Shown: positions 1 to 9,145 of the stretch, in pieces
Position numbering within the stretch: the stretch's first letter is position 1
Layout: each line of letters opens with the position of its first letter
Source of the DNA: Angomonas deanei
Lineage: Eukaryota; Euglenozoa; Kinetoplastea; Trypanosomatida; Trypanosomatidae
Direction of reading: 5' to 3'
Length of the DNA stretch: 64,000 bases
Assembly (NCBI GenBank): GCA_903995115.1
Contig: LR877161.1
Span: forward strand, 249,501 to 313,500
Made by a program: the position numbers and the translations under genes
Notes under the pieces: generated by a model
The model's input: only the letters and a program-made list of their open reading frames with translations
What the model was told of the DNA's origin: nothing
Database searches by the model: none

Positions 1-170
1 ACGCCATTTTCCAACAAGACACTTTTTTTGTTTTCGCCGTGGCCGAACTTGAAAATAAACATGTGACTGTTGATGTCATATAGGTTCAGTAGTCGCAGCC
101 CGACGAGGGAGTGTTGCAGCTCCTCGACAGAGGCACGTACGTCTAGCGCGGTGAAACGTTGCTTGACCAT
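1..170 (-). CDS. Rqc2/NEMF (NFACT family) ribosome quality-control factor, N-terminal fragment
   Basis: Partial gene: the start codon is at 170 on the minus strand and the protein runs off the left edge after about 56 residues. The visible N-terminus begins MVKQRFTALDVRASVEEL and continues through LRLLNLYDINSHMFIFKF, with a Leu-Leu-Glu-Asn-Gly near the edge. This matches the start of the NFACT-N domain of eukaryotic Rqc2/Tae2/NEMF, where an 'RFS-x-D-(I/V)-R-A' opening, an 'N-(V/L)-YD' strand and an 'LLE-x-G' motif occur in this order. Family role: Rqc2 binds stalled 60S-peptidyl-tRNA complexes, helps recruit Ltn1 and adds CAT tails. The upstream 160 bases are AT-rich with A-runs. Only the family call is supported, because the catalytic NFACT-N residues lie outside the window. 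Confidence 0.8.
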   Translation of the reverse strand, partial: MVKQRFTALDVRASVEELQHSLVGLRLLNLYDINSHMFIFKFGHGENKKSVLLENG

Positions 171-361
171 TTGTAATGAATAATAATAGGGTTTATGTAA
201 ATATATTATATCAGTAAATCTATTTTGTTGAAAAGTGTGAGAAAAAAAAAAAAAGAACGCTACATGATCAATTACGAAAAAAAAAAAAAAGAAAGATGAA
301 TTCATCCAAGAAGAGGCCTTTTTTTTTATTTATTGTTTTTTTTTTATTTCACAGCAGCAAA

Positions 362-2229
362 TTAGTGTTCTTCTCTCACCGGCCACAACTCTCTCAGTCG
401 GCTCATCAGTATTGATCCCTCCTCCTCGTTCATCCCTACCTCCGCAGGCCATCACTAGCATGGGCACACTACGACCTGAACAATTCTGATGGGTGCCATA
501 ATTATAAAAAGTTTGACCCGCAATCACCGTAGGTGGTTTATGATGATGATTATTATTTTTGTGAATGGGAAGAATGACGCGAGGTCCGGTGACGCCACCG
601 CGAAATAACTTTCCGCCGAACGATTTGACATCCTCAAAATTGTTTTCATTCATATTATTATTATCATCTTTTTTTAGTTTGGGGTCGCGGTAGTGTTGCA
701 TTGTGATGGCCATACTAATCTCATTTCTATTTTTTTCGTTATTAGGATTAATATTTTCATTTTTGTTGGTTTCTGGATTGTAATGCCACATATTTTCTTC
801 CACCAGGACTTCGCCCCTTTCCTCGGCAAAAATTCGCAGCTCTTTTTGCAGTTTCAGAAACAAAACTTCTCTTTCTTGCCATAACCTTTGAAATCCTCGG
901 ACACCCACTTCTAGCAAGGTCAGGACGACGTCGAGGACTGGCGCGGCGCTGGCCCGCCCAGCGTACATGGCCGACACCTCGCCACAGATATTATTATACA
1001 CCGAAAAGTGTTTTTGCAATATTTGCGTTTCAAAATTAATGGTTTGATTACGGTTTGGAGGTTGGGAGAATTTCTGGGGGAAGACAGGAGGCAATCAAGG
1101 CACCACCGACCGGCACTAATAAATTCTTATCGGTGGATTGCACAAATACGTCTAACCGCATTCCATTCGTTATACTTTCTTTTATTTCTTTTATTGGTTT
1201 TAGGAGTTCTGCTTCTTCCATTTCCCCCTTTTCATTTTTGTTGATCATTTTTTGCCATGCCTCGTGCATCTTTTTTAACGAATTCCGATACTGATGGTGA
1301 ATGTATTCCATTTTCTGCATAATGGATGGACGACACTGCAGACCGTAGGCATTGTTCACCACATGCGGAATGTTGTATTGCCAGCACAGTTTAGAAATGC
1401 CGATAATGTCGTCGGGGAGTCGTGGCGCGAAACAGCTCGTCGTGGACAGCACACACACAATCAAATTGGGATCTTTAATGGTATTGAGGATAATGGATTC
1501 GATATCTTCTACCGCACATTGTAGAAGGAACGGATGCTGTTTATTATTTTCGTTTTCGTGTTGTCGGAGAATATCGGGCAGGAAGGGCGCAGGGCGGGGC
1601 TCCACCACAACTGGTGTGAGACCAGCGACATCAATACACTTTAGAGCTGTTTTTTGATCGATACGAGGCCAAATGACGTACTTCACCACACTACTAGGAT
1701 TATTGTTTTCGTTATTTTTATGATGTTGTAGGTACTCTTGGTTTCTTTTCTTGGCCAGCGTGCGTAACACCAGTGCCAAGGTCATACCCGTAGCCATTGG
1801 AAATAAAATCGAACTTTGCGTCGACGGTGCCCCGGCGAGCTGAATAAAGTGTAATACTAAAAAATTACACACCTGATACAACAAAGAGGATCCCGCCGCT
1901 TTTGGCTGGGAGACGTTCAAATCTCCGCTGCGACCGATTCCATGGGAAAAGTGATAATGCCGTTTTTTTACGAGTTGGGATAGCACTCGTCCTTCTCGCT
2001 CCCCGGCCCCCACGTTGGTCGTGGCGTTGGCACCATTATTGGTGTCCATGAGGCTCAACTGTTGTAAAAATAATTCAATACAGAGTGGGGAAAGTCCATC
2101 TTGCGGTATCTTGCGTTGGGCGAATAGTGTTTTGATCGCCGTAGAGAATTGAGAGAGGTGCTCTGCTCCCTGGGAGAGATAGTTGGCTTCGACAAGACCA
2201 GCTGCGTACTGAATCGTATCGTGGTTCAT
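362..2229 (-). CDS. SEPSECS: O-phosphoseryl-tRNA(Sec):selenocysteinyl-tRNA synthase (SepSecS/SLA-LP), frame broken twice
   Basis: PLP enzyme that converts phosphoseryl-tRNA(Sec) to selenocysteinyl-tRNA(Sec) using selenophosphate. Family landmarks in order: HGIGRSGDLNVSQPKAAGSS near the N-third, ILFPMATGMTLALVLRTL, YVIWPRIDQKTALKCI, TTSCFAPR, NNAYGLQ, and the PLP-lysine segment QSTDKNLLVPVGGALIA. Downstream follow MYAGRASAAPVLDV and EISMAIT. The reading frame changes at about 1076-1080 (a run of five C in the sense strand; one C fewer would be continuous). It changes again near 446, where the frame ending at 330 gives way to the one encoding AEVGMNEEEGSILMSRL and ending in TAA at 362-364, which matches the family C-terminus. 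Asn-rich inserts lengthen the protein beyond the usual roughly 500 residues. Upstream is a T13 tract with a first AG at 2251-2252. Either assembly indels or a decaying gene; the PLP lysine and other motifs are preserved. Confidence 0.88.
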
Positions 2230-2250
2230 CTTTATATTTGTTTTGTTTTT

Positions 2251-2275
2251 CTATCGACACGGAAAAAAAAAAAAA
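2251..2275 (-). promoter_or_regulatory. Probable spliced-leader acceptor of the SepSecS gene
   Basis: In the sense (minus) direction, a run of 13 T at 2263-2275 is followed by CCGTGTCGATAG. The first AG (2252-2251) lies about 20 nt upstream of the ATG at 2229. A pyrimidine tract followed by the first AG is how kinetoplastid trans-splice sites are recognised. The site itself is inferred, not proven. Confidence 0.5.
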
Positions 2276-2479
2276 GGAAGGAAAGAAAATAAGAAAGGAA
2301 CGAACACCAACAGAAAGGTTGTCGTTAGAAACACACATATAGACACCGTTTCATTTATTTGTTTTATTAATTTAAAACTCTATGAATTCAATTATTATTT
2401 CATAAAAAAAAAAAAAGAGATATTTTTTTTATTTTATATATAGTTCTATTTAACTCTTTATCTGTTATTATTATTAGTA

Positions 2480-4423
2480 TCAGAAGCGCAGTACCGATAC
2501 TTCCGAGTTACTGCCGTACAGTACCGCGCCATCGGCCACGGCGACCTCTTCCATCACGGAAGAAGCACTAAAGACATGCGCCAACTGCGGCAAACGACTA
2601 TTATTAATATTTTCACTATTCTGTTTTTGGAAACTGCTCGTGGTTTGGTACAAATTTTGTAACGAGGAAAATAAAAGCGGCACTCCTGTTTCTTTTTCCC
2701 GATTGTTGGGTAACACGGAAACCGACGAAAAAGCGGATTGCCGTGCGGCGTGGTAGCGAAAGGTATTAATGTTATTATGATGATGATCGTGGAGAGACTG
2801 CTGCTGCACTTCTGGTAAGGACACGGTGTGGGCCAACACACGCACCTCTATATTCTTAGGATGATTGTTATTGTGAGAAAATTGATTTTCTTTTTTGATA
2901 ATATTTTCCGTGGCGTACAGTGGGAGCACCGCATGCTCGGCAATCCCCCAGAAAGGTGCCACCCGTACACTAATATCATTATTATTATTATTTTCTGCCG
3001 CCACACTACCGCTAAGCCGTGTTTCATTATACTGTTTGGTGGAGGTCACCGCAGACGACGACGAAAGTCGGTCGTAACTATTCGCTACTCGATTATTATT
3101 ATTATTTTGTTTGTGTGCCACGTACGTCCGCTCTCCGCCAGCCACCACCAGCAGCATATCACCAGCGGTCTTATCGTAGAGCAGTTGGGCATCGTTTATA
3201 AACACTCCCCCGTCCGGCGTAGCAAACGAAAATTTAGATTTCGGGGAGAGTTGATATTGATACGTAATGTGCGGTAGTGTGCCGTAGAGTATCTCATTAT
3301 CGCGGTGGGCGTGTAGGTGTGTTTTACTGCTGCTCAGCGTCCCTAACCCGTCTTGTTTTTGCTGTTCCTCCGCGGAGAGTAGTAAGAGACGATAGACCTC
3401 TTCCATCGAGCTGGAGGCCTGGCGACGACGATGATGCGAAATGAGTAGCGGCACCGACCCCCCGGACACATGACGCTTCACGTATTGTACTTCACCATTG
3501 TCAAACACGATCAGCAGCGCGCAATCGAGGGAGAAGGCGGCGTTGTAGCGGGTGGGGGCGATGACTTTTATAATTTGTGTGTGCAGTGGAAAGACGCAGA
3601 CGAGGGGCTCATTCTTATGCGGGTTGTCGTTGCCTAGGGAGCGCATGACCGCCGCTACCCCCAACGCACTAAGGCTCGCTGCGCTATTATTATTGCTATC
3701 CAAGTTTTCATTTTTAGAAAACGAAAGAAGGAGGGCGATATCCAGAAGGACGAGGCACTGCGCGGTGGCGGCGGCGACAAACTCTGGTCTACCCGCGGGG
3801 TCTATTCCGATCGCGACCGATCCCACCAGACCGTTGCTGTTCCTGGCATGCTGCACCGCGCTGGGGATACGACCGTTGCTGTAGGTAGACAAGGCGGCTT
3901 GGTGCAAGTACGTCAACTGTGGCACCCCGGTAGTATGGGCGAGTTGAAGTAGAAAGAGGAGAATGCTGCCGCTGTCGGTGCCTACCACACCCAGGGCGGT
4001 CTCCGCGCCGACAAACGGCGCAACCGCTAACGACGTAATACAGGCGGCGGTGTCGGCCAAGAAAAGGGTGTTATTATTGTTATTGGGATTCCCCACAGCG
4101 CTGTGATTCATTTCATTATCGGATAACAGCTGTTCTACCAAAGTTTGGACACTATTCGCATGATTCGCACTAGAATAAAACGACGGACTCTCATTGTTGT
4201 TCCCAACGTTCTGCCGCCCCTGACGATCTCGGTTCTGGTGGAAGGAAAGGTTGTCGTCTCGTGGGTAGGCAGCGGCGGCGGCGGCGCCAGTGGTCACGGC
4301 GTGTGGTGGCAAGACAGAAATTTGATTCCCACCAGCGACCACTACAAATGCTCCACTACGGAGGGTAACGGGCTGCAAGTGCTCCACCGGGTGGGAAAAG
4401 GAGTGCCTCGCCGACTTCTGCAT
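2480..4423 (-). CDS. Hypothetical protein, 647 aa, probable beta-propeller (WD40-like)
   Basis: Uninterrupted reading frame whose function I do not recognise. Several segments look like WD40-type blades: a hydrophobic strand, a small-residue turn, GTDSGSILLFLL, and later AAATAQCLVLLDI and CALLIVFDNGEVQYV. This suggests a degenerate propeller, with Asn- and His-rich loops inserted between blades (NNNN runs, a HHHRRRQ-type loop, a DHHHNN stretch). There is no signal peptide or membrane segment. Just upstream in the sense direction lies a CT-dinucleotide tract (4467-4486), a good pyrimidine tract for trans-splicing. The gene sits between SepSecS and the eEF1B-gamma array on the same strand, which does not inform function. 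Alternatives are a vesicle-coat or HPS/CORVET-type propeller subunit; nothing decides between them. Confidence 0.6.
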   Translation of the reverse strand: MQKSARHSFSHPVEHLQPVTLRSGAFVVVAGGNQISVLPPHAVTTGAAAAAAYPRDDNLSFHQNRDRQGRQNVGNNNESPSFYSSANHANSVQTLVEQLLSDNEMNHSAVGNPNNNNNTLFLADTAACITSLAVAPFVGAETALGVVGTDSGSILLFLLQLAHTTGVPQLTYLHQAALSTYSNGRIPSAVQHARNSNGLVGSVAIGIDPAGRPEFVAAATAQCLVLLDIALLLSFSKNENLDSNNNSAASLSALGVAAVMRSLGNDNPHKNEPLVCVFPLHTQIIKVIAPTRYNAAFSLDCALLIVFDNGEVQYVKRHVSGGSVPLLISHHRRRQASSSMEEVYRLLLLSAEEQQKQDGLGTLSSSKTHLHAHRDNEILYGTLPHITYQYQLSPKSKFSFATPDGGVFINDAQLLYDKTAGDMLLVVAGGERTYVAHKQNNNNNRVANSYDRLSSSSAVTSTKQYNETRLSGSVAAENNNNNDISVRVAPFWGIAEHAVLPLYATENIIKKENQFSHNNNHPKNIEVRVLAHTVSLPEVQQQSLHDHHHNNINTFRYHAARQSAFSSVSVLPNNREKETGVPLLFSSLQNLYQTTSSFQKQNSENINNSRLPQLAHVFSASSVMEEVAVADGAVLYGSNSEVSVLRF

Positions 4424-4837
4424 ACTTTTAAACTATTCTTTACTTTTTTTTGGCAAATAGAAGGAAAGAGAGAGAGAGAGAGAGAGGGAAAGAAAAGATA
4501 AAAAAAGTTAGGTTCCCAGCGTGGTTTCTTCTTTTTTTTCGTCCACTGCCGTCCACACACACAATCTCCTGTTTGTGTTTGCCTTTTTCCCGTTTTATAG
4601 CCATTATTTAATTTAGTTTAATTTAAAATTCATGTTTTTTTTTTGTCCCTTTTACCTTTTTCCTTTCTATCATGTATTTATATTTTTATAAAAAGAAGAA
4701 GTATTAATTAACTTTAAAAGAAACTTTAAAAAAAAAAAGTAAAGTAAGGAGGAACAAACGGGATAAAAAAACAAAAAACAAAGCTATGCTTTCGTTTTCG
4801 TCTATCATTCCCGTTTCACTGCCTCTCTGTTACTCCT
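4424..4837. other. Intergenic region with CT dinucleotide tract
   Basis: Between the propeller gene and the first eEF1B-gamma. It holds a GA/CT microsatellite at 4467-4486 (CT on the sense strand, a likely pyrimidine tract for the gene ending at 2480), several T- and A-runs, and AT-rich sequence that should be the eEF1B-gamma 3' UTR. No further gene was seen. Confidence 0.5.
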
Positions 4838-6055
4838 TTACTTGAAGGTGCGTCCCTCGAGCACCGGGCGGCCGATGGTGGGGCCCTCCCAGCAGAGGTA
4901 GTCGGTAATCTTCTCCTTCTCGGCGTTGATGTCCTTGATCTCGGTCCAGTCAAAGTTCTCGGTGTCGACGACGTCGGTGACGATCTCGGGCATGCCCTTG
5001 CCGCGGAACACCCACAGACCCACGATGTCGTGCTGCTTCTCCTCACCAATGATGAGGGCGACGCCGAAGGCGTACTTGCGGGTGTGCTCCATGCGCTGGA
5101 ACCAGCCGCGGCAGAGGTTGGCGGTCATGAAGGGCACCTTGTTCTCGTCGTTGTACTTGTACTTGCACCAGAAGCAGGTGAAGCCGGCGGCGTCAAAGTG
5201 GGAGAAGAGGTAAGGAGCGGCCACGGTGCGGGTGTCGGTGTTGGAGTACTCGCGCTTGAAGCTGTCGAGGTCGAAGGAGCTGGGAGGGAGGTCGTCCAGA
5301 GGGTTCTTCTTCTTGACTTCCTTGGGCGTGTCGTCCTCCTCCTCGTCGTCCTTCTTCTTCTTTTCGGCAGCGGGCTTCTTGGCGGCGGCGGGCTTGGCCT
5401 CCTTGGGGGCCTTGATGGGGCCGAAGGTGGCACCCCACTGCTGGAGGACCTCCACCGTCTTGGGCTGCTGCATCACGGTGTTGTACAGACGGTACGCGTT
5501 TCTGAACTTCTTGGCGAGGGCCTCGCCGTGCTTGGTGTTGATGCGGTACACCCACTGGAGAGAGAAGGCGATGGCAATATCGGCGATGGTGAGGCGCTCT
5601 CCCACGAGGTAGGTGCGGTTCTCGAGCCAGAGCTCGAGGCCACTGAGGCTCTCCTCCAGCGGTGGGAGGGAGTTCTCAGGGACTGGGACACCCATAAAGG
5701 TCTCAATGAGGAAAGGCAAGTTGTTGTGGTCGATCTCGGTAGTGGAGAAATCGACCCAGCTGTCCACGAGACTCTGCTCGAAGGGGGTGGAACCGTAGAG
5801 CTTGAGGCCGCTGGTGGCCACACGCGCGATGTGACGAAGAATCGCGTTGGACTCGAAGATGTGACCTTCAGGAGTTTGCAGCGAGGGGAAGCGCATGCAA
5901 GGGTGGCAGTTGCGCTGGTACTCAGCGGTTTCGTTCTCGACACCATAAGTGCACTTCTTCAGCTGCACATCGACGCCAGCGAAGGCGGCGGCGACACAGA
6001 TCTTCTGAGAACGCGCGTTCTCGTGGTGGTCACCGGAGTAGAGAATGTAGCTCAT
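4838..6055 (-). CDS. Elongation factor 1B gamma subunit (eEF1B-gamma), copy 1
   Basis: Full 405-residue eEF1B-gamma. Domains in order: a thioredoxin-fold GST N-domain with the family segment RFPSLQTPEGHIFESNAIL (about residues 55-75); a GST C-domain with SLVDSWVDFSTTEID and YLVGERLTIADIAIAFSLQW; a Lys/Glu-rich linker (about 225-255); and the EF1G C-domain with FKREYSNTDT, FWCKYKYNDENKVPFMT, GWFQRMEHTRKYAFG and VGLWVFRGKGMPEIV. It scaffolds the guanine-exchange complex that reloads eEF1A. In Leishmania the eEF1B complex also has trypanothione S-transferase activity attributed to the gamma subunit. The C-terminal half is almost identical to the copy at 7613-8830, which points to gene conversion. 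Many-copy expression would be expected for such an abundant protein. Confidence 0.97.
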   Translation of the reverse strand: MSYILYSGDHHENARSQKICVAAAFAGVDVQLKKCTYGVENETAEYQRNCHPCMRFPSLQTPEGHIFESNAILRHIARVATSGLKLYGSTPFEQSLVDSWVDFSTTEIDHNNLPFLIETFMGVPVPENSLPPLEESLSGLELWLENRTYLVGERLTIADIAIAFSLQWVYRINTKHGEALAKKFRNAYRLYNTVMQQPKTVEVLQQWGATFGPIKAPKEAKPAAAKKPAAEKKKKDDEEEDDTPKEVKKKNPLDDLPPSSFDLDSFKREYSNTDTRTVAAPYLFSHFDAAGFTCFWCKYKYNDENKVPFMTANLCRGWFQRMEHTRKYAFGVALIIGEEKQHDIVGLWVFRGKGMPEIVTDVVDTENFDWTEIKDINAEKEKITDYLCWEGPTIGRPVLEGRTFK

Positions 6056-6379
6056 GGCGGTTGGTTGATAAGAGTAGGTTAATAACTAGGACGAACAGAG
6101 GAAGGGATGGAAGCGGGAGATCGTATGCAAGACAGGGTGAAAGAAAGAGCAAGGGGAGAATCAATACGATCAACGACGGTTGTGTTATGCTTCAATCTGT
6201 TTTTTGGTTTTGACCTATTTTGCCTGAAACTGTTTAGTATTGACGCCACTGAAGATAAACTGTAATAGAATCAGTTTTTTCGCAGTGTCTTTTTTTTTTT
6301 TTTTTGTTCCTTTTCCCGTTCGATTATGATAATATAAACAGCAACAAACACAAAAAATGAGAGTTGTATCATCCCGACG

Positions 6380-6470
6380 TTCCCTTTCACTCGAAGGGGT
6401 GTGTGTCCTTCGAGCACCGGGCGGCCCGTTGTGGGACCCTCCCAGCAGAGACCATCGGCGATGTTCTTTT
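6380..6470 (-). pseudogene. eEF1B-gamma 3'-end relic
   Basis: About 80 bases on the minus strand resemble the last 25-30 codons of the eEF1B-gamma genes. Read in sense they give GLCWEGPTTGRPVLEG followed by a diverged tail, against YLCWEGPTIGRPVLEG in the full copies. Nothing else of the gene is present around it. It lies downstream of the shortened copy 2 and is a leftover of unequal exchange inside the array. Confidence 0.75.
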
Positions 6471-6570
6471 TTTTTTTCCGTTCGACTATGTTGATTCGAA
6501 TTAAAAAGCAATAAAAATAAAGTAAAACACAAAAAAAAACGAGTGTTGTTTCACTTTTACGTTCTTTTTT

Positions 6571-7317
6571 TTACTCGAGGAGATGTCTCTCGAGCACTAG
6601 GCAGCCGATTGTGGGGCCCTTCCAGCAGAGGTAGTCGGTGATCTCCACTCTCGGAGGGAGTTACTTGGGGGGTTTGTTAGGGCCGAGGATGGCGCCCCAC
6701 TGCTTGAGCACCGCCGCCGTCTTGGGCTGTTGCATGACGAGGTGATAGAGTCGATAGGCATTCTTGTACTTCTTGGCGAGGGCCTCGCCGTGCTTGGCGT
6801 TGAGGCGGTACACCCACTGGAGAGAGAAGGCGATGGCAATGTCGGCGATGGTGAGACTCTTCCCAACGAGGTAGGTGCGGTTCTCGAGCCAGAGCTCCAG
6901 ACCACTGAGGCTCTCCTCAAGGAACGCCAGGGAGCCCTCCGGCGCGGGGATGCCCATGAACGCTTCCGCCATGTAAGGTCTGTTGTTGCAGTCCAGCTCC
7001 GTCGCAGAGAAATCCACCCAGCTGTCCACGAGACTCTGCTCATAGGGGGTGGAGCCGTAGAGCTTGAGGCCGCTGGTGGCGGCGCGCGCAATGTGACGAA
7101 GAATCGCGTTGGACTCGAAGATATGTCCGTCGGGGGTTTGCAGCGAGGGGAAGCGCATGCAAGGGTGGCAGTTGCGCTGGTACTCGGCGGTTTCGTTCTC
7201 GACACCATAAGTGCACTTCTTCAGCTGCACATCGACGCCAGCGAAGGCAGCGGCGACACAGATCTTCTGAGAACGCGCGTTCTCGTGGTGGTCACCCGTT
7301 AGGAGGAAATAGCTCAT
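6571..7317 (-). pseudogene. eEF1B-gamma copy 2: GST-only protein with deleted EF1G domain
   Basis: The ATG at 7317 opens a 218-residue frame ending at 6661. It covers the GST N- and C-domains (RFPSLQTPDGHIFESNAIL, SLVDSWVDFSATELD, YLVGKSLTIADIAIAFSLQW) and stops just after ILGPNKPPK, where full copies enter the charged linker. Past that TAA, in the same frame, sequence down to about 6571 still encodes ITDYLCWKGPTIGCLVLE, the last residues of the family. Most of the linker and the whole EF1G catalytic-scaffold domain have therefore been deleted, and the junction carries a stop. The first 218 codons are intact and conserved at the protein level. A stable GST-fold protein could be made, or it may be a young pseudogene. 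Its N-domain matches copy 1 more closely than copy 3. Confidence 0.85.
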
Positions 7318-7612
7318 GGGTGGTAGTGGATGGTGGCGTAGAGTCTAAAAAGAGGAACGGATACAATCACAAAGAGAAAGGGGATGCGGCGTATAAAGTG
7401 AGATAACAACAATAGTTCACCTGAAAACGACAACATCATCGACAAACGAGAAACCGAACGGTTAAACAAGATTAGGACAAATTAGGGGTCAATTAGTGTT
7501 TTTTTTTTTCCCACTTATTTCAATCTTGAAAAGAAGAAATAATATTAATACTTAAAAAGAAAAACGAACGGAATAAAGTAAAAAAAAAAAAAAGAGTTTC
7601 CTGTTCGCTCCT

Positions 7613-8830
7613 TTACTTGAAGGTACGGCCCTCGAGCACTGGGCGGCCGATGGTGGGGCCCTCCCAGCAGAGGTAGTCGGTAATCTTCTCCTTCTCGGCG
7701 TTGATGTCCTTGATCTCGGTCCAGTCAAAGTTCTCGGTGTCGACGACATCGGTGACGATCTCGGGCATGCCCTTGCCGCGGAACACCCACAGACCCACGA
7801 TGTCGTGCTGCTTCTCCTCACCAATGATGAGGGCGACGCCGAAGGCGTACTTGCGGGTGTGCTCCATGCGCTGGAACCAGCCGCGGCAGAGGTTGGCGGT
7901 CATGAAGGGCACCTTGTTCTCGTCGTTGTACTTGTATTTGCACCAGAAGCAGGTGAAGCCGGCGGCGTCAAAGTGGGAGAAGAGGTAAGGGGCGGCCACG
8001 GTGCGGGTGTCGGTGTTGGAGTACTCGCGCTTGAAGCTGTCGAGGTCGAAGGAGCTGGGAGGGAGGTCGTCCAGAGGGTTCTTCTTCTTGACTTCCTTGG
8101 GCGTGTCGTCCTCCTCGTCGTCGTCCTTCTTCTTCTTTTCGGCGGCAGGCTTCTTGGCGGCGGCGGGCTTGGCCTCCTTGGGGGCCTTGATGGGGCCGAA
8201 GGTGGCACCCCACTGCTGGAGGACCTCCACCGTCTTGGGCTGCTGCATCACGGTGTTGTACAGGCGGTACGCGTTTCTGAACTTCTTGGCCAGACGCTCG
8301 CTGTGGGTTGGGTTCGTTCGGTAGCAGAACTGCAGGGAGAAGGCGATGGCAATATCGGCGATGGTGAGGCGTTCTCCCACGAGGAAAGTGCGGGTCTCCA
8401 GCCAGAGCTCGAGGCCACTGAGGCTCTCCTCGAGGGAGGCCACGGTCTGCTCCGACGCGGGAATGCCGTGCATACCTTCAAAGAAGGCGGGAATGGTGGT
8501 GGCGTCCAGCTCCGTCGTAGAGAAATCGACCCAGCTGTCCACGAGACTCTGCTCGAAGGGGGTGGAGCCGTAGAGCTTGAGGCCGCTGGTGGCCACACGC
8601 GCGACGTGACGAAGAATCGCGTTGGACTCGAAGATGTATCCTTCCGGGGTCTGCAGGGACGGGAGGCGGCCGCAAGGGTGGCAGTTGCGCTGGTACTCGG
8701 CGGTGAGGTTCTCCACGTCCTTAGTGCAGTAGTTGACCTTGAGGTCGATGCCAGCGAAGGCGGCGGCGACACAAATCTTGAGGCCGCGCGCGTTCTCGGG
8801 GTGGGCTTGAACGGTAAGAGTATAACTCAT
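7613..8830 (-). CDS. Elongation factor 1B gamma subunit (eEF1B-gamma), copy 3
   Basis: Full 405-residue copy. I take the ATG at 8830 (MSYTLTVQAHPENARG), because it aligns with the start of copy 1. An in-frame ATG 13 codons upstream (8869) is less likely. The GST N-domain differs clearly from copies 1 and 2 (GLKICVAAAFAGIDLKVNYC instead of SQKICVAAAFAGVDVQLKKC), and the middle helix region also differs (FCYRTNPTHSERLAKK). From about residue 195 onward it is nearly identical to copy 1, including silent positions. This mosaic indicates that the C-terminal half is homogenised by conversion while the GST half diverges. The functional expectation is as for copy 1; different GST halves could give different substrate preferences. 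Confidence 0.97.
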   Translation of the reverse strand: MSYTLTVQAHPENARGLKICVAAAFAGIDLKVNYCTKDVENLTAEYQRNCHPCGRLPSLQTPEGYIFESNAILRHVARVATSGLKLYGSTPFEQSLVDSWVDFSTTELDATTIPAFFEGMHGIPASEQTVASLEESLSGLELWLETRTFLVGERLTIADIAIAFSLQFCYRTNPTHSERLAKKFRNAYRLYNTVMQQPKTVEVLQQWGATFGPIKAPKEAKPAAAKKPAAEKKKKDDDEEDDTPKEVKKKNPLDDLPPSSFDLDSFKREYSNTDTRTVAAPYLFSHFDAAGFTCFWCKYKYNDENKVPFMTANLCRGWFQRMEHTRKYAFGVALIIGEEKQHDIVGLWVFRGKGMPEIVTDVVDTENFDWTEIKDINAEKEKITDYLCWEGPTIGRPVLEGRTFK

Positions 8831-9145
8831 TTGCTGAATTTCTTTAAGGTTGATTGCTTGGAGCAGCAAAAAAAGAAAGTGAATGAAGTATTAGAGAGAG
8901 AAGGGTAGGGTGTGAGAAAATAAGAACCACACTCGTCTGAACAGGGAATATAACGGTGATGGTTGTGTTGTTATGAAAGGAAAGTTTAGTGTTGTAGTTA
9001 TTAAAAAGAGGATCAGATGAAAAAAAAAAAAAAACGAAAAAGAAAAGAAAAACAATGGTGTTGTATTGCAGATAGCGTTTTTTTGTTTGTAAATGTAAAC
9101 AGTAATCTTAAAAAAAGAAAAAGCAAACCTTTTTTCCTCCTCATC
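8831..9145. other. Intergenic region
   Basis: Between eEF1B-gamma copy 3 and the PAM2 gene. It contains A-runs at about 9019-9034 and purine-rich sequence. On the minus (sense) strand these are pyrimidine tracts suitable for trans-splicing. No gene or RNA was recognised. Confidence 0.4.

Noticed and set aside
5030-6082. Long plus-strand open frame (350 codons) opposite eEF1B-gamma, and a similar one opposite copy 3
   Set aside because: Reflects GC-rich codon bias of the real minus-strand gene. It is Leu/Val/Gly/Glu monotonous and matches nothing.
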